Source: Lysobacter terrestris (lineage in GTDB: Bacteria > Pseudomonadota > Gammaproteobacteria > Xanthomonadales > Xanthomonadaceae). From it: a stretch of 64,000 bases of DNA. Positions 31,693 to 40,758 of the stretch are shown one piece after another (position 1 is the first letter of the stretch; each line of letters begins with the position of its first letter). The DNA lies in NCBI RefSeq assembly GCF_014489475.1, contig NZ_CP060820.1:310001-374000 (forward strand). Reading direction: 5' to 3'. The translations under genes were made by a program, and so were the position numbers. The notes under the pieces were generated by a model. The model did no database searches, had not been told where the DNA came from, and saw nothing but the letters and a program-made list of their open reading frames with translations.

Positions 31693-34635
31693 TCAGCGCG
31701 TCGTCGACATCCGCGCGGCCCACTCGCTTGCCGGCCGTGCACGCGAGAACAGGAACCCCTGCCCCTGCTCGCAGCCGATCGCCAGCAGGCAGTCGCGCTG
31801 GGCCTCGGTCTCGATGCCTTCGGCGATCACTTCCATCCCCAGCGTGTTCGCCAACGCGAGCACCGCGCGCACCACCGCAACGCTGCCGCCGCGTTCGCCC
31901 GGCACCAGTGCGCTGACGAAGGAGCGGTCGATCTTCAGCGCGTGCAGCGGGAAGCGATGCAGGTAGCTCAACGACGAGTAGCCGGTGCCGAAGTCGTCCA
32001 GTGCTGCCAGCACGCCGCCGCGACGCAGCGTGTCGAGCGTGGCGAAGACCTGGTCGGGATTCTCCAGCAGCGCCCCTTCGGTGACCTCGATGCGCAACCG
32101 TTGCGGCGGCACCCGGTAGGCATCGAGCAGGTCCAGCAGCTGCCGCGCCAGCGCCGGCGAGCGGAAATGCCGCGGCGACACGTTGATCGTCACGTAGCCG
32201 GCATCGCCGGGCAGCGTTTCGATCTCGCGGCAGGCGTGCTCGAACAGACGCCAGTCGATCTGCTCGACGCTGCCGCTGTCCTCGGCGACCTTCAGGAACT
32301 CGCCCGGCAGCATCAGCGCGCTGCCCGGGCGGCGCCAGCGCAGCAGCGCCTCGTAGCCGGCGACGTTGCCGGTGCGCAGGTCGACGATCGGCTGGTAGTG
32401 CGGCTCGAACTCGTCGCGCAGGATCGCGCGGCGCAGGTCCACCTCGAGATCGAGCAGTTGCAGGGCTTCCTGGTGCAGGCGCTCGTCGAAGATCTCGAAA
32501 CGCTGGCGCCCGTGCGCCTTGGCGCGGTACATGGCGACGTCGGCGTCGCGCAGCAACTCCTCCGCCTTGTTGTAGCGCCGGCTGCCGAGGGTGATGCCGA
32601 TGCTGGCCGAGGTGAACAACTCCTTGCCGCGGATGTGCATCGGCTCGCTCAGGGCCTGGATCACGCGTTGCGCGGTATGGCACGCGTCCTCCGGCAGTTG
32701 CACGTCCTCCACCAGCAGCGCGAACTCGTCGCCGCCCAGCCGCGCGACGACGTCGGAATCGCGCACGCACGCCGCGAGGCGTTCGCCCGCCTGCCGCAGC
32801 ATCTGGTCGCCGGACAGGTGGCCGACGCTGTCGTTGATGATCTTGAAGCGGTCCAGGTCGAGGAACAGCACGGCGAAGCGGTGCTCCGGATCACGCTGCA
32901 GGCGCGCCAGCGCGCGCTCGATCGCGCCGTAGAGGAAGGTGCGGTTGGGCAATCCGGTCAGCGAATCGTGCAGCGTCTCGTGCACCAGCTGCTGCTCCGC
33001 GCGCTCGCGCACTCCGATCTGTTCGCGCAGTTCGGCCACGGCTGCAGCCAGTTCACGCGTGCGGTCCTCGACGCGGGCCTCCAGTTCGCCCTGCACCTTC
33101 TTGCGCGCCAGCGCGGTGAGGATGTGCTGCGCGACATAGGCGAGCAGCGCGCGGTCCTCCTCGGTGTAATGCACCGATTCGTCGTAGCTCTGCACCACGA
33201 CGACGCCGCGCACTTCGCCCTGCCCGACCATCGGTACGCCGAGAAAATCGGCCGCGGGCGTGCCCAGGCCGATGCCACCGGGCACATCCAGCAGCAGCGC
33301 GACGTCGCGCGCGGGCCCCATCGCGGTGCGGCCGTGGCGGATCAGGCCTAGGGTCAGGCTGCTGCGCAGCGCCGCGGCCGGGATTTCCTCGTCGGGCTGC
33401 ACCAGCCCGGGGTCCATCTCGTCCGCCCGGTACGGGAACCGCAACGTGTCCTGCTCGGCGTCGTACAGGGCGATGTAGAAGTTCTTCGCGTACATCAGCT
33501 CGCCGACGATCTCGTGGATGCCGTGCAGCATCTCGCGCATGTCGAGCTCGCTGCTGGCGAGGTCGGCGATGCTGTAGAGCGCGGCCTGCAGCCGTTCGCC
33601 GCGCTGGCGCTCGCGCACCTCGCGGGTGAGCTCGCGCGTGCGCTCCTCCACGCGGCGCTCCAGTTCCGCGTGCGCCTGCTTGCGCAGCATCGCGGTGAGG
33701 ATGTGCTGGGCGACGAAGGCGAGCAGCGCGCGGTCCTCCTCTGTGTAACGCGCGCCATCGTCGTAGCTCTGCACCACGATCACGCCGCGCACGACGCCGT
33801 CGACGGCCATCGGCACGCCCAGCCAGTCGGCGCTGTCGGGGCCGTAGCGGTCCGAATCGGGGTAATCGAGCCCGAATTCCAGCAGCAGGTCACGCGAAGG
33901 CCCCATCGCCGGCCGCCCGTGGCGGATCACCGCAAGCGTGAGGCTGCTGCGCATCTCGTCCGCGGGGATCTCTTCCGTCGTATCGACCCGGGCCGAATCG
34001 TGCTCGTCGGCGAAATAGATGAAGCGCACGCTGTCGCGGACGGTGTCGTAGAGCGCGATGAAGAAATTCTCGGCGTACATCAGTTCGCCAACCACGCCGT
34101 GCACGCGCGCGAGCATTTCCGGCATGTCGAGCTTGCTGCTGGCGAGGTCGGTGATGGCGAACAGCGCGGTCTGCAGCTTCGCCGTCTTCTCCAGCCGTTG
34201 CGCGGCCAGGCGCTGCTCGGCGAGCTCCAGCGCAGTCGCGAGCCGGGCGCGGAGCACGCCGAGGAAGTCGTTCCAGGCCGGTGCACCGAGCTCGGGAATG
34301 CAATCCGAAGCCGGCCAGTCGGCCCGCAACCACAGGCGGCGGTCCACGTCGGCGACGCCGAGGTCTACCTCGATGCGGCGCCAGCCGTCGCCATCGCCAC
34401 TGCGATGCGTGTGTCGCGCCGCCGGATCAGCATCGCGCCCGGGCGTTGCCGGCCGCCAGTGCAAGGTCACGTTGCGCGCGCCGAACACGCTCTCCATGCG
34501 CGATTCGGCCACAGCCGCGATGTCCTCGAGGCTGGACACGGAAAACAGAGCGGACACGAAATCGAGGTCCGGCACGGCGTTCAACCTGATGCCGGTTCCG
34601 TCGTCCTGCCCGGGTTCCGGGGCTGGCGTGGCCAT
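31693..34635 (-). CDS. GAF-GAF-GGDEF-EAL cyclic-di-GMP signalling protein
   Basis: A 980-residue cytoplasmic protein with no membrane segments. Order: an N-terminal sensor-like segment (about 20-140), two GAF domains (about 155-310 and 350-505) joined by charged helices (ELERRVEERTRELTREVRER), a GGDEF domain (about 540-700) and an EAL domain (about 715-970). GGDEF is intact, with an RDSD inhibitory I-site before it. The phosphodiesterase motif is intact (YEALLRW, INVSPRHF, DDFGTGYSSLSYLH). It could both make and break c-di-GMP. A paralogue of equal length and domain order is at 55024. Function may touch the type IV pili encoded in the window, which is inference. Confidence 0.92.
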   Translation of the reverse strand: MATPAPEPGQDDGTGIRLNAVPDLDFVSALFSVSSLEDIAAVAESRMESVFGARNVTLHWRPATPGRDADPAARHTHRSGDGDGWRRIEVDLGVADVDRRLWLRADWPASDCIPELGAPAWNDFLGVLRARLATALELAEQRLAAQRLEKTAKLQTALFAITDLASSKLDMPEMLARVHGVVGELMYAENFFIALYDTVRDSVRFIYFADEHDSARVDTTEEIPADEMRSSLTLAVIRHGRPAMGPSRDLLLEFGLDYPDSDRYGPDSADWLGVPMAVDGVVRGVIVVQSYDDGARYTEEDRALLAFVAQHILTAMLRKQAHAELERRVEERTRELTREVRERQRGERLQAALYSIADLASSELDMREMLHGIHEIVGELMYAKNFYIALYDAEQDTLRFPYRADEMDPGLVQPDEEIPAAALRSSLTLGLIRHGRTAMGPARDVALLLDVPGGIGLGTPAADFLGVPMVGQGEVRGVVVVQSYDESVHYTEEDRALLAYVAQHILTALARKKVQGELEARVEDRTRELAAAVAELREQIGVRERAEQQLVHETLHDSLTGLPNRTFLYGAIERALARLQRDPEHRFAVLFLDLDRFKIINDSVGHLSGDQMLRQAGERLAACVRDSDVVARLGGDEFALLVEDVQLPEDACHTAQRVIQALSEPMHIRGKELFTSASIGITLGSRRYNKAEELLRDADVAMYRAKAHGRQRFEIFDERLHQEALQLLDLEVDLRRAILRDEFEPHYQPIVDLRTGNVAGYEALLRWRRPGSALMLPGEFLKVAEDSGSVEQIDWRLFEHACREIETLPGDAGYVTINVSPRHFRSPALARQLLDLLDAYRVPPQRLRIEVTEGALLENPDQVFATLDTLRRGGVLAALDDFGTGYSSLSYLHRFPLHALKIDRSFVSALVPGERGGSVAVVRAVLALANTLGMEVIAEGIETEAQRDCLLAIGCEQGQGFLFSRARPASEWAARMSTTR

Positions 34636-34758
34636 GGTCGCGCCAGTGTACGCCCGCGCAGTGGTGGCGTAGCGCGGCCGGCGGGTTAACCTGCGCGGCC
34701 GCCTGCATTCATCCCGGTGACTCGCCGCTACACGGCGCGAACCTCCACCGCAAACCGG

Positions 34759-35241
34759 TCAGCCCAACGCCTTCTCGATGTCCTTGGCGATCGCCTCGGG
34801 CTTGTCGGTGGGCGCATAGCGCTTGATCACCGTGCCATCGCGGCCGACCAGGAACTTGCTGAAGTTCCACTTGATCGCATCGATGCCGAGGAACCCGCCC
34901 TTCTCGTCCTTGAGCCACTTCCACAGCGGGTGCGCCTTGTCGCCGTTGACGTCGACCTTGGCGAACATCGGGAAGGTCACGTCGTAGTTGAGCGAGCAGA
35001 AGTTCTTGATCTCCGCTTCGTCGCCCGGCTCCTGGTGGCCGAACTGGTCACATGGGAAACCCATCACGACCAGCCCGCGCCCCTCGTAGTCGCGCCAGAG
35101 CTTTTCCAGGCCGGTGTACTGCGGGGTGAAGCCGCATTGCGAGGCCACGTTGACGACCAGCAGCACCTTGCCGCGGTAGTCCGCGAGCGATCGCGACTGG
35201 CCGTCGATGTCGTTGGCGGTGAAGTCGTAGGCGGTGGTCAT
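34759..35241 (-). CDS. Glutathione peroxidase (BtuE-type)
   Basis: A 160-residue thiol peroxidase. The peroxidatic Cys36 lies in NVASQCGFTPQ (Cys, not selenocysteine), the Gln in FPCDQFGHQEPG, and the Trp and Asn in IKWNFSKFLV, completing the catalytic tetrad. Bacterial members usually use thioredoxin to reduce hydroperoxides. Start at 35241 (MTTAYDFTANDIDG) fits the family; the in-frame ATG at 35346 would overlap the upstream terminator. Because a terminator lies just upstream, it must have its own promoter in about 50 bases. No signal peptide. Confidence 0.93.
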   Translation of the reverse strand: MTTAYDFTANDIDGQSRSLADYRGKVLLVVNVASQCGFTPQYTGLEKLWRDYEGRGLVVMGFPCDQFGHQEPGDEAEIKNFCSLNYDVTFPMFAKVDVNGDKAHPLWKWLKDEKGGFLGIDAIKWNFSKFLVGRDGTVIKRYAPTDKPEAIAKDIEKALG

Positions 35242-35290
35242 GGGCGCGGCGTCCTGGCGGAGGGTCCGAGCATACTCCGCGCCCGAACCG

Positions 35291-35322
35291 GAAAAAAAGA
35301 AACGCCGGGCGAACCCGGCGTT
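35291..35322 (-). terminator. Rho-independent terminator of the TonB receptor gene
   Basis: A 9-bp stem (35301-35309 with 35314-35322) and a TTCG loop on the minus strand, followed by TCTTTTTTTC. It lies about 60 bases after the receptor stop and separates it from the glutathione peroxidase gene. Confidence 0.9.
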
Positions 35323-35382
35323 CCATTCGATGCGACTTCGTTGCAACCGGCCTGCGATGCCGCGGCCGCAAGGCGCGTCCGG

Positions 35383-37710
35383 TCAGAACGACGCCTTGAA
35401 CTCCACGCCCACCGTGCGCGGCTCGTTGATGAAGCCGGTCAGGTTGTTGAAGTCGATGCCGCCGACGACCTTTACTTCGTCGGTGATGTTGCGGCCGAAC
35501 ACGGCGAGGTCGTACTTGCCGTAGTTCCAGCTGTAGCCAACGCGCAGGCCGCCTTCAACCAGCGACTGGCCGGTGAATTCCTTCGACTCGTACAGGAAGA
35601 AGTTCACTTCGCTACGGTAGGCCCAGTCGGTGAAGACGTAGAACTCGCCGCCCTCGCCCATCGGCGTGCCCCAACGTGCGGTCACGTTGTGGGTCCACTC
35701 CGGCGCCTGCGGCAGCGGGTTGCCGTCGATCAGCGCCTTGCCGCTGGCGTCCCGCGGATCGGTGACGGTGCACTGCGCGCAGACCGAAACCGACAGGTCG
35801 TCGTCCTTGATCTCGGTGTCGTTGTAGCTGCTGCCCAGGGTTACCAGCAGCGAGTCGGTCAGGTAGGCCTGGAAGTCCAGTTCGAAGCCCTGGCCGACGC
35901 TCTTCTCGGCGTTGATCAGCACGTTGGCGTTGGAAGAACCGCCGACCGCGGTGAGTTGCTGGTCCTTGACCTCGTAATAGAAGACGCCGGCATTCACGCG
36001 CGCGCGCTTGTCCCAGAAGTCGGCCTTGATGCCGATCTCATACGAGGTGGAGGTTTCCGGCTCGGCCACCGACTTGAAGTTGAAGGCACTCGCGGCCTGG
36101 ATGCTGCTGCCGCGGTAGCCGGTGGCGACGCGCGCATACAGGTTCACGTCGTCGTTGAGCGCATAGGTACCCGAGAGGTCCCAGCTGAACTTCTTGTCTT
36201 CCGGCGAGGCCGACAGGTCGCCATCCGGCTCAAGGGCGATCAGGTCGGCCATGGTGCAGCGCTTCGGGCCGGTCGTCGGATCGCCGAGGATCGGGCCGAT
36301 GCAGGGCGCGTATCCGTTGGCGTAATACTCCTCGACGTCCAGCTCCTTCTTGTCGACCGTGTAGCGCATGCCGGCGCGCAGTTCGAGCGCGTCGGTGGCC
36401 TGCCAGGTCGCGGCGCCGAACACGGCCCACGAATCGTTGGTCTGGTTCACGCGCTCGTAGCCGTCCTCGATGCCACCGTTGGTGGAGTCGTAGCTGAAGC
36501 TTTCGACGTCGTAGTCTTCGCTGAAGTAGAACAGGCCGGCCTGCCAATCGAACGCCGTGCCGGTGTTGGACTCGATGCGGAATTCCTGCGTCCATTGCGA
36601 ATGCTCGGGGATGCCGTCGGCGGTCTCCGAAGCGAACGGAATGAAACCCGGCTCGCCCACGGTACCCAGGAACGCATTGTCGAATCCGTTGCCGCCGTCG
36701 ATGTCGCCGCGGCTGTAGGTTTCGACCGACTCGTAGCCGGTGATCGAGTGCAGCTTGTAGCTGCCCAGGTCCCAGGTCAGGCGGGCGCTGGCGCCCTGGC
36801 TGTCGAGGTCGGTGTAGTTCAGGCCATCCAGCGCGACCTTGTCCTCGTCGAAACCGTCGACCAGGTCGTTGGTGCCCGGCTTGATGATGTTGGCGCGGAA
36901 CAGGCGCGCGGTGCTGTTGAGGTGGCGGCCGTGCACGTTGAACAGCGCCTCGAAACCGTCGCCTTCGTACAGCGCCTGCAGGCGCGCGGCCGATTCGTCG
37001 TACCCCTCGAAGCCGTCGTTCGGGCCCGGGTAGGTGTTCTCGACCCAGTTGTCGCGGCGCTGGAACAGCACCGACGCGCGCGCCGACCAGTTCTCGGTCA
37101 GGCCGCCGCCGATGGCGCCTTCGAAGTTCCACATGTCGTCGCTGCCGTAGCCGACCTTGCCGTAGCCGCCCAGGTCCTGCGACGGGCGCACGGAGCCGAA
37201 CTTGACCACGCCGGCCGGGCTGTTGCGGCCGAACAGCGAGCCCTGCGGGCCACGCAGCACTTCGACCTGGTCGACGTCGAACACCGGGAAGCCCTTCAGG
37301 ATCGGGTTCTCCTGCACCACGTCGTCATAGACCAGCGACACCGGCTGCGAGGTGTTGAGGCGGAAGTCGGTGTTGCCGTAGCCGCGGATGTAGAAGCGCG
37401 GGAAGGCGCGGCCGAACGACGACTCGATGTTGAGGCTCGGCACGCGACCGGACAGGAAGCGCACGTCGGTGCCGCCGGACGCCAGCGCGTCGAGCTTCTC
37501 GCCGCTCACGGTGCTGACGGACACGGGCACGTCCTGGATGTTCTCGACCTTGCGCTGCGCGGTGACCTGCACGGCATCGAGCGTGGCGGCCTTCTCGGCG
37601 GGCGTGGCGGCTTCCTGCGCCAGTGCGGCGTGCGCCGGCAGCAGCAGGGCGATGGCGACGGCCAGGGCGTGGCGGGACAGCTGACGAGCGTGCAGCGGCT
37701 TGGAGGACAT
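35383..37710 (-). CDS. TonB-dependent outer-membrane receptor
   Basis: A 775-residue receptor. Signal peptide to about residue 31, then the TonB-box region TLDAVQVTAQRK (residues 43-54), a plug domain (VEVLRGPQGSLFGRNSPAGV) and a 22-strand-type barrel ending VGVEFKASF with terminal Phe. TonB and ExbB/D drive uptake of its unknown ligand. It lacks an N-terminal signalling domain, so it is not a FecA-type transducer. The ATG at 37710 precedes the signal peptide; the GTG at 37737 is less likely. Immediately upstream on the same strand (228-base gap) is an exported amidohydrolase, which may process the imported compound. Confidence 0.93.
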   Translation of the reverse strand: MSSKPLHARQLSRHALAVAIALLLPAHAALAQEAATPAEKAATLDAVQVTAQRKVENIQDVPVSVSTVSGEKLDALASGGTDVRFLSGRVPSLNIESSFGRAFPRFYIRGYGNTDFRLNTSQPVSLVYDDVVQENPILKGFPVFDVDQVEVLRGPQGSLFGRNSPAGVVKFGSVRPSQDLGGYGKVGYGSDDMWNFEGAIGGGLTENWSARASVLFQRRDNWVENTYPGPNDGFEGYDESAARLQALYEGDGFEALFNVHGRHLNSTARLFRANIIKPGTNDLVDGFDEDKVALDGLNYTDLDSQGASARLTWDLGSYKLHSITGYESVETYSRGDIDGGNGFDNAFLGTVGEPGFIPFASETADGIPEHSQWTQEFRIESNTGTAFDWQAGLFYFSEDYDVESFSYDSTNGGIEDGYERVNQTNDSWAVFGAATWQATDALELRAGMRYTVDKKELDVEEYYANGYAPCIGPILGDPTTGPKRCTMADLIALEPDGDLSASPEDKKFSWDLSGTYALNDDVNLYARVATGYRGSSIQAASAFNFKSVAEPETSTSYEIGIKADFWDKRARVNAGVFYYEVKDQQLTAVGGSSNANVLINAEKSVGQGFELDFQAYLTDSLLVTLGSSYNDTEIKDDDLSVSVCAQCTVTDPRDASGKALIDGNPLPQAPEWTHNVTARWGTPMGEGGEFYVFTDWAYRSEVNFFLYESKEFTGQSLVEGGLRVGYSWNYGKYDLAVFGRNITDEVKVVGGIDFNNLTGFINEPRTVGVEFKASF

Positions 37711-37938
37711 GGTCGGTCTCACAGGACTGGCGGCCACGGTGGCCGGATTCGAGGATTGCCGTTGCGTCTGGGCGCAATCGGCGCTGACTGACCATCCCTT
37801 GATGGTCGCTGCGGGGGCCCCTACCCGCGGGTCGACTTGGATCGGACCCGGAAATGTTACCGCACTGTTAAAGCCCCGTACCGGGGAGTACGCCTGCCGG
37901 TGGCCCCCGCCGGTCGGGCGGGCGCCACCGGGCGGCGG

Positions 37939-39969
37939 TCAGCGGCCGGCGCCGACCTTGGCCGGCGCGGCGAAGGGCTTGATCCCCAGGGCGTCGAAGA
38001 TCTCGCTCGGGTAGTACGCCGTGTCGCCCTTCAGGACCACGGCGACATTGCGGATATCGGAGATGTTCTTCGTCGGATCGCCGTCGATCAGCACCAGATC
38101 GGACAATTTGCCCGGGGTGACGGAGCCGCGGTCGGCCAGCGTGCGCGAGTACTTGGCACCGTTCCAGGTCGCGACCTGCAGCACCTGTGCCGGGGTCAGA
38201 CCGGCGCGGACGTACCACTCCAGTTCGCTCTGCACGGTGAAGCCGGGCACCGCGTCGGTGCCGGCGACGATCGGCACGCCCGCCTTGTACATGCGGCCGA
38301 CGAACTCGACCATCTTCCGGAACGACCTGTCGTAGCGCGCCGCGGTCGCGTCGTCCGGGATCTTCATCTCGGCGACCTTCAGCCCGCGCTGGATGTCCGG
38401 CGGCATGTGCGCGGCGACCGGCGCGTAGCTCTCCGGCATCTGGCCTGCGCGCTGGCGCAGGAATTCGAACGTCGACAGGGTCGGGTCGATCACGGTCTGC
38501 TTCGCCGCCAGCGTGGCGATGAAGTCCTGCACCGGCTTGCTGTCGAAGTCGAGGTCGGCGACCTTCTCGGCCGGCAGGTAGAAGCGCTGCAGCGTGCGCG
38601 TGTCGGTCTTGTCGTCGACGAGGAAGTTCAGCAGCACCTGGTTGATGTGCTGGATCTCGTCGTAGCCCTGCTCGACCACGTCCTGCGCGCGCATGAACGC
38701 CGGCACGTGGCCGCTGACGCGCAGGCCCTTGCCGTGCGCATAGGCGGCGGTGTCGCGCAGCAGTGCCTTCGGGAAGGAGTTGTAGATCTTCACCTGCGGG
38801 TAGCCGTGCTCCGCGTACCAGTCGACGGCCTGCTTCGCCTCGTCCAGGTTCTTGATCACGAAGCCGTTGCGCGCCGACATCTGGCTTTCGCCCTCGATGA
38901 AGCCGGCCGGCACGATCCGCGTCGACAGCAGCGTACCCGCCTTCTCCTCGGCCATGATCTGCTGCAGCGTGGCGTTGTCGTTGCCCATGTCGCGCACGGT
39001 GGTGACGCCGGTGGCGATGTTCAGGCCGCCATCCCAGCGCCCCAGGTGGCCGTGCATGTCGAACATGCCCGGCAGCAGCACGCGCCCGCCGCCGTCGATG
39101 ACGTTGTCGGCCCTGGCCGCGCCGCCGGTCGGCGTCACCGAAACGATGCGGCCATCGCGCACCAGCACGTCGGACGCGGCACCGAGCGTCGCGTGCTCGC
39201 TGTCGAACACGCGCGTGTTGCGGATCAGCGTGCTGCCCTTGAGCGGATGCGCCAGGCGCTGCTGGAACGCGACCAGCGTGTCGGCTTCGGCCTGCTTCTG
39301 CTTCGCTTCGAGCGCCACGCCGTTGCCGGCCCAGCCCTCCTCGATCAGTTGCACCCAGCCCGGGACGATGAAAGCGAACAGCCGCGGCGATTCGCCCTGC
39401 GTCGCCCAGGCGAACGTCGGCGTAAGGCCGACCCCGGTGATCGCGAGCAACTGAACCTTGCGCGTGTCCTTGCCGTTGCTGACTTCGGCCTCGGCCACCT
39501 TGCGCGTGCTGAGGCTGCCGCTGGGGATCAGCGGCAACTTGCCGTCGGTGCGCTTGGCGAGCGCGGCGAAGGCGACCGAGAAGCCGGCCGGCGTACCGCC
39601 GAGCGGCGAGTACAGCGCGGTGCCTTCGACCTCCTGCGCACCGTTGTCGGAGGTCGACTTCCACCATGCCTTGTTGCCGTCGCGGCCGAAGGATTCGTCC
39701 ACCGGTGCGCCGAAGGTGGTGCTGCCGGTGACGTGGTAACTGCCGAAGGTGCCGTCCGGCGCGAGCTTGAATTCTTCCTTCAGCTCGGGACCGCGGCCGT
39801 TGTCCTTGAAGAGGTAGTCGACGCGGATGACGCCGTCGTCGCCGGTGGTGACGATCTGGTGCCCGGCCTGCTTGCCGTTGTCGACGAGGGCGACGTAGCG
39901 CAGCGTTTCGGCGGCGGATGCGGTGCCGGCGAGGATCATCGCCAGGGACAGGGCCAATGCGCGTTTCAT
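37939..39969 (-). CDS. Exported amidohydrolase with long N-terminal domain
   Basis: A 676-residue protein with signal peptide MKRALALSLAMILAGTASAA. Residues about 20-230 form a beta-rich domain of unknown function (AWWKSTSDNGAQEVEG, ALYSPLGGTPAGFSVAFAAL). An amidohydrolase barrel follows, with metal site LLPGMFDMHGHLGRW (HxH), a Lys (VKIYNSF) that could be carbamylated, HVPAF, IQHINQ and VAGTDAVPGF (Asp). It ends in GSVTPGKLSDLVLIDGDPTK. Family enzymes cleave C-N bonds in peptides, lactams or cyclic imides. CAAGGAA upstream supports the start. Same strand as the TonB receptor that follows it. Confidence 0.86.
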   Translation of the reverse strand: MKRALALSLAMILAGTASAAETLRYVALVDNGKQAGHQIVTTGDDGVIRVDYLFKDNGRGPELKEEFKLAPDGTFGSYHVTGSTTFGAPVDESFGRDGNKAWWKSTSDNGAQEVEGTALYSPLGGTPAGFSVAFAALAKRTDGKLPLIPSGSLSTRKVAEAEVSNGKDTRKVQLLAITGVGLTPTFAWATQGESPRLFAFIVPGWVQLIEEGWAGNGVALEAKQKQAEADTLVAFQQRLAHPLKGSTLIRNTRVFDSEHATLGAASDVLVRDGRIVSVTPTGGAARADNVIDGGGRVLLPGMFDMHGHLGRWDGGLNIATGVTTVRDMGNDNATLQQIMAEEKAGTLLSTRIVPAGFIEGESQMSARNGFVIKNLDEAKQAVDWYAEHGYPQVKIYNSFPKALLRDTAAYAHGKGLRVSGHVPAFMRAQDVVEQGYDEIQHINQVLLNFLVDDKTDTRTLQRFYLPAEKVADLDFDSKPVQDFIATLAAKQTVIDPTLSTFEFLRQRAGQMPESYAPVAAHMPPDIQRGLKVAEMKIPDDATAARYDRSFRKMVEFVGRMYKAGVPIVAGTDAVPGFTVQSELEWYVRAGLTPAQVLQVATWNGAKYSRTLADRGSVTPGKLSDLVLIDGDPTKNISDIRNVAVVLKGDTAYYPSEIFDALGIKPFAAPAKVGAGR

Positions 39970-40090
39970 TCCCGGAGTTCCTTGTCAGGTCGAATGGAAG
40001 CCGGAGCATGGACGCAAACGCGCGGGATTGCCTAGGTCGAAGGTTGGCCTGAGGCGGCCGGCGATCAGCGTGGGCGTAAGCAGCGAAGCC

Positions 40091-40120
40091 TTCTTCTCCC
40101 CGCGCGCGGGGAGAAGGAAA
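40091..40120. repeat. REP-like element, copy G (core only)
   Basis: Only the palindromic core is present: CTTCTCCCCGCGCGCGGGGA then GAAG, with CG in place of the usual AA/TT centre. It lies downstream of the CBS-domain gene and may also stabilise its mRNA. Confidence 0.65.
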
Positions 40121-40141
40121 TGCTCCCCCAGTTACCGCTTG

Positions 40142-40567
40142 CTAATGCCGGGTCGGCTCCGAGACTTCCTTCACCACCTCGGCCGTCGCCTCGCGCTTGC
40201 CCGCGAGTGCGAGGTCGGCGATGGAGACGATGCCGGCCAGCTTGCCGCCGGCGTCGACCACCGGCACGCGGCGGATCTGGTCGGCTTCCATCAGGCAGAC
40301 GCAGTCGGCCAGGCTGGTTTCGGTAGTGACGGTGCGCACCGGCATGGTCATCGCATCGGCAGCGGTGGCCTCGTTGCCGTTGCGTCCGGTCGCGACGATG
40401 CGCACGGCGATGTCGCGATCGGTCACCACCCCGATCGGTCGCTGCGCGGCGTCGACCACCGGGATCTGGCCGCAATCGTGGTCGAGCATCATCCGGGCCA
40501 CTTCGCGCAGCGGCGTGGTGGCGGTGCAGCAGGCGGGATCGGGCGTCATCACGGACATGACGTTCAT
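40142..40567 (-). CDS. Paired CBS-domain protein
   Basis: A 141-residue protein consisting of two CBS repeats (about residues 5-60 and 70-125) that form one Bateman module, which binds AMP, ATP or similar ligands. Repeats are seen as VMTPDPACCTATTPLREVA with GQIPVVDAAQRPIGVVTDRD, and AMTMPVRTVTTETSLADCVC with RRVPVVDAGGKLAGIVSIAD. No effector domain is attached. The start at 40567 has GGAAGGAGAG just upstream; longer in-frame extensions are not supported. Function unknown. Divergent from dcp. Confidence 0.9.
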   Translation of the reverse strand: MNVMSVMTPDPACCTATTPLREVARMMLDHDCGQIPVVDAAQRPIGVVTDRDIAVRIVATGRNGNEATAADAMTMPVRTVTTETSLADCVCLMEADQIRRVPVVDAGGKLAGIVSIADLALAGKREATAEVVKEVSEPTRH

Positions 40568-40758
40568 CTGGCTCTCCTTCCGGCGGGGTATACGTTGGAA
40601 CCCGCCCCAGCATCGGCAATCCGCGGTGCCGGCCGCGTGAGGCGCAAGATGAATGCGGACAAATACGGCAAAGCCGCCGCGCCCCTGCCTTTTGTCATGG
40701 GTCCCGCGTGCACCCCATCGGTTACCCTCCGGCCTCCCGCTCCGCTTGAGATCGCCCG

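Noticed and set aside
34717-37791. Open frame of over 1000 codons opposite glutathione peroxidase and the TonB receptor
   Set aside because: Composition is shadow-like and it lies antisense to two clearly functional genes.
37711-37938. A regulatory RNA or strong operator upstream of the TonB receptor
   Set aside because: Only one short hairpin (ACCATC-CCTT-GATGGT at 37791-37806) is visible, with no recognisable Fur box or promoter pair.
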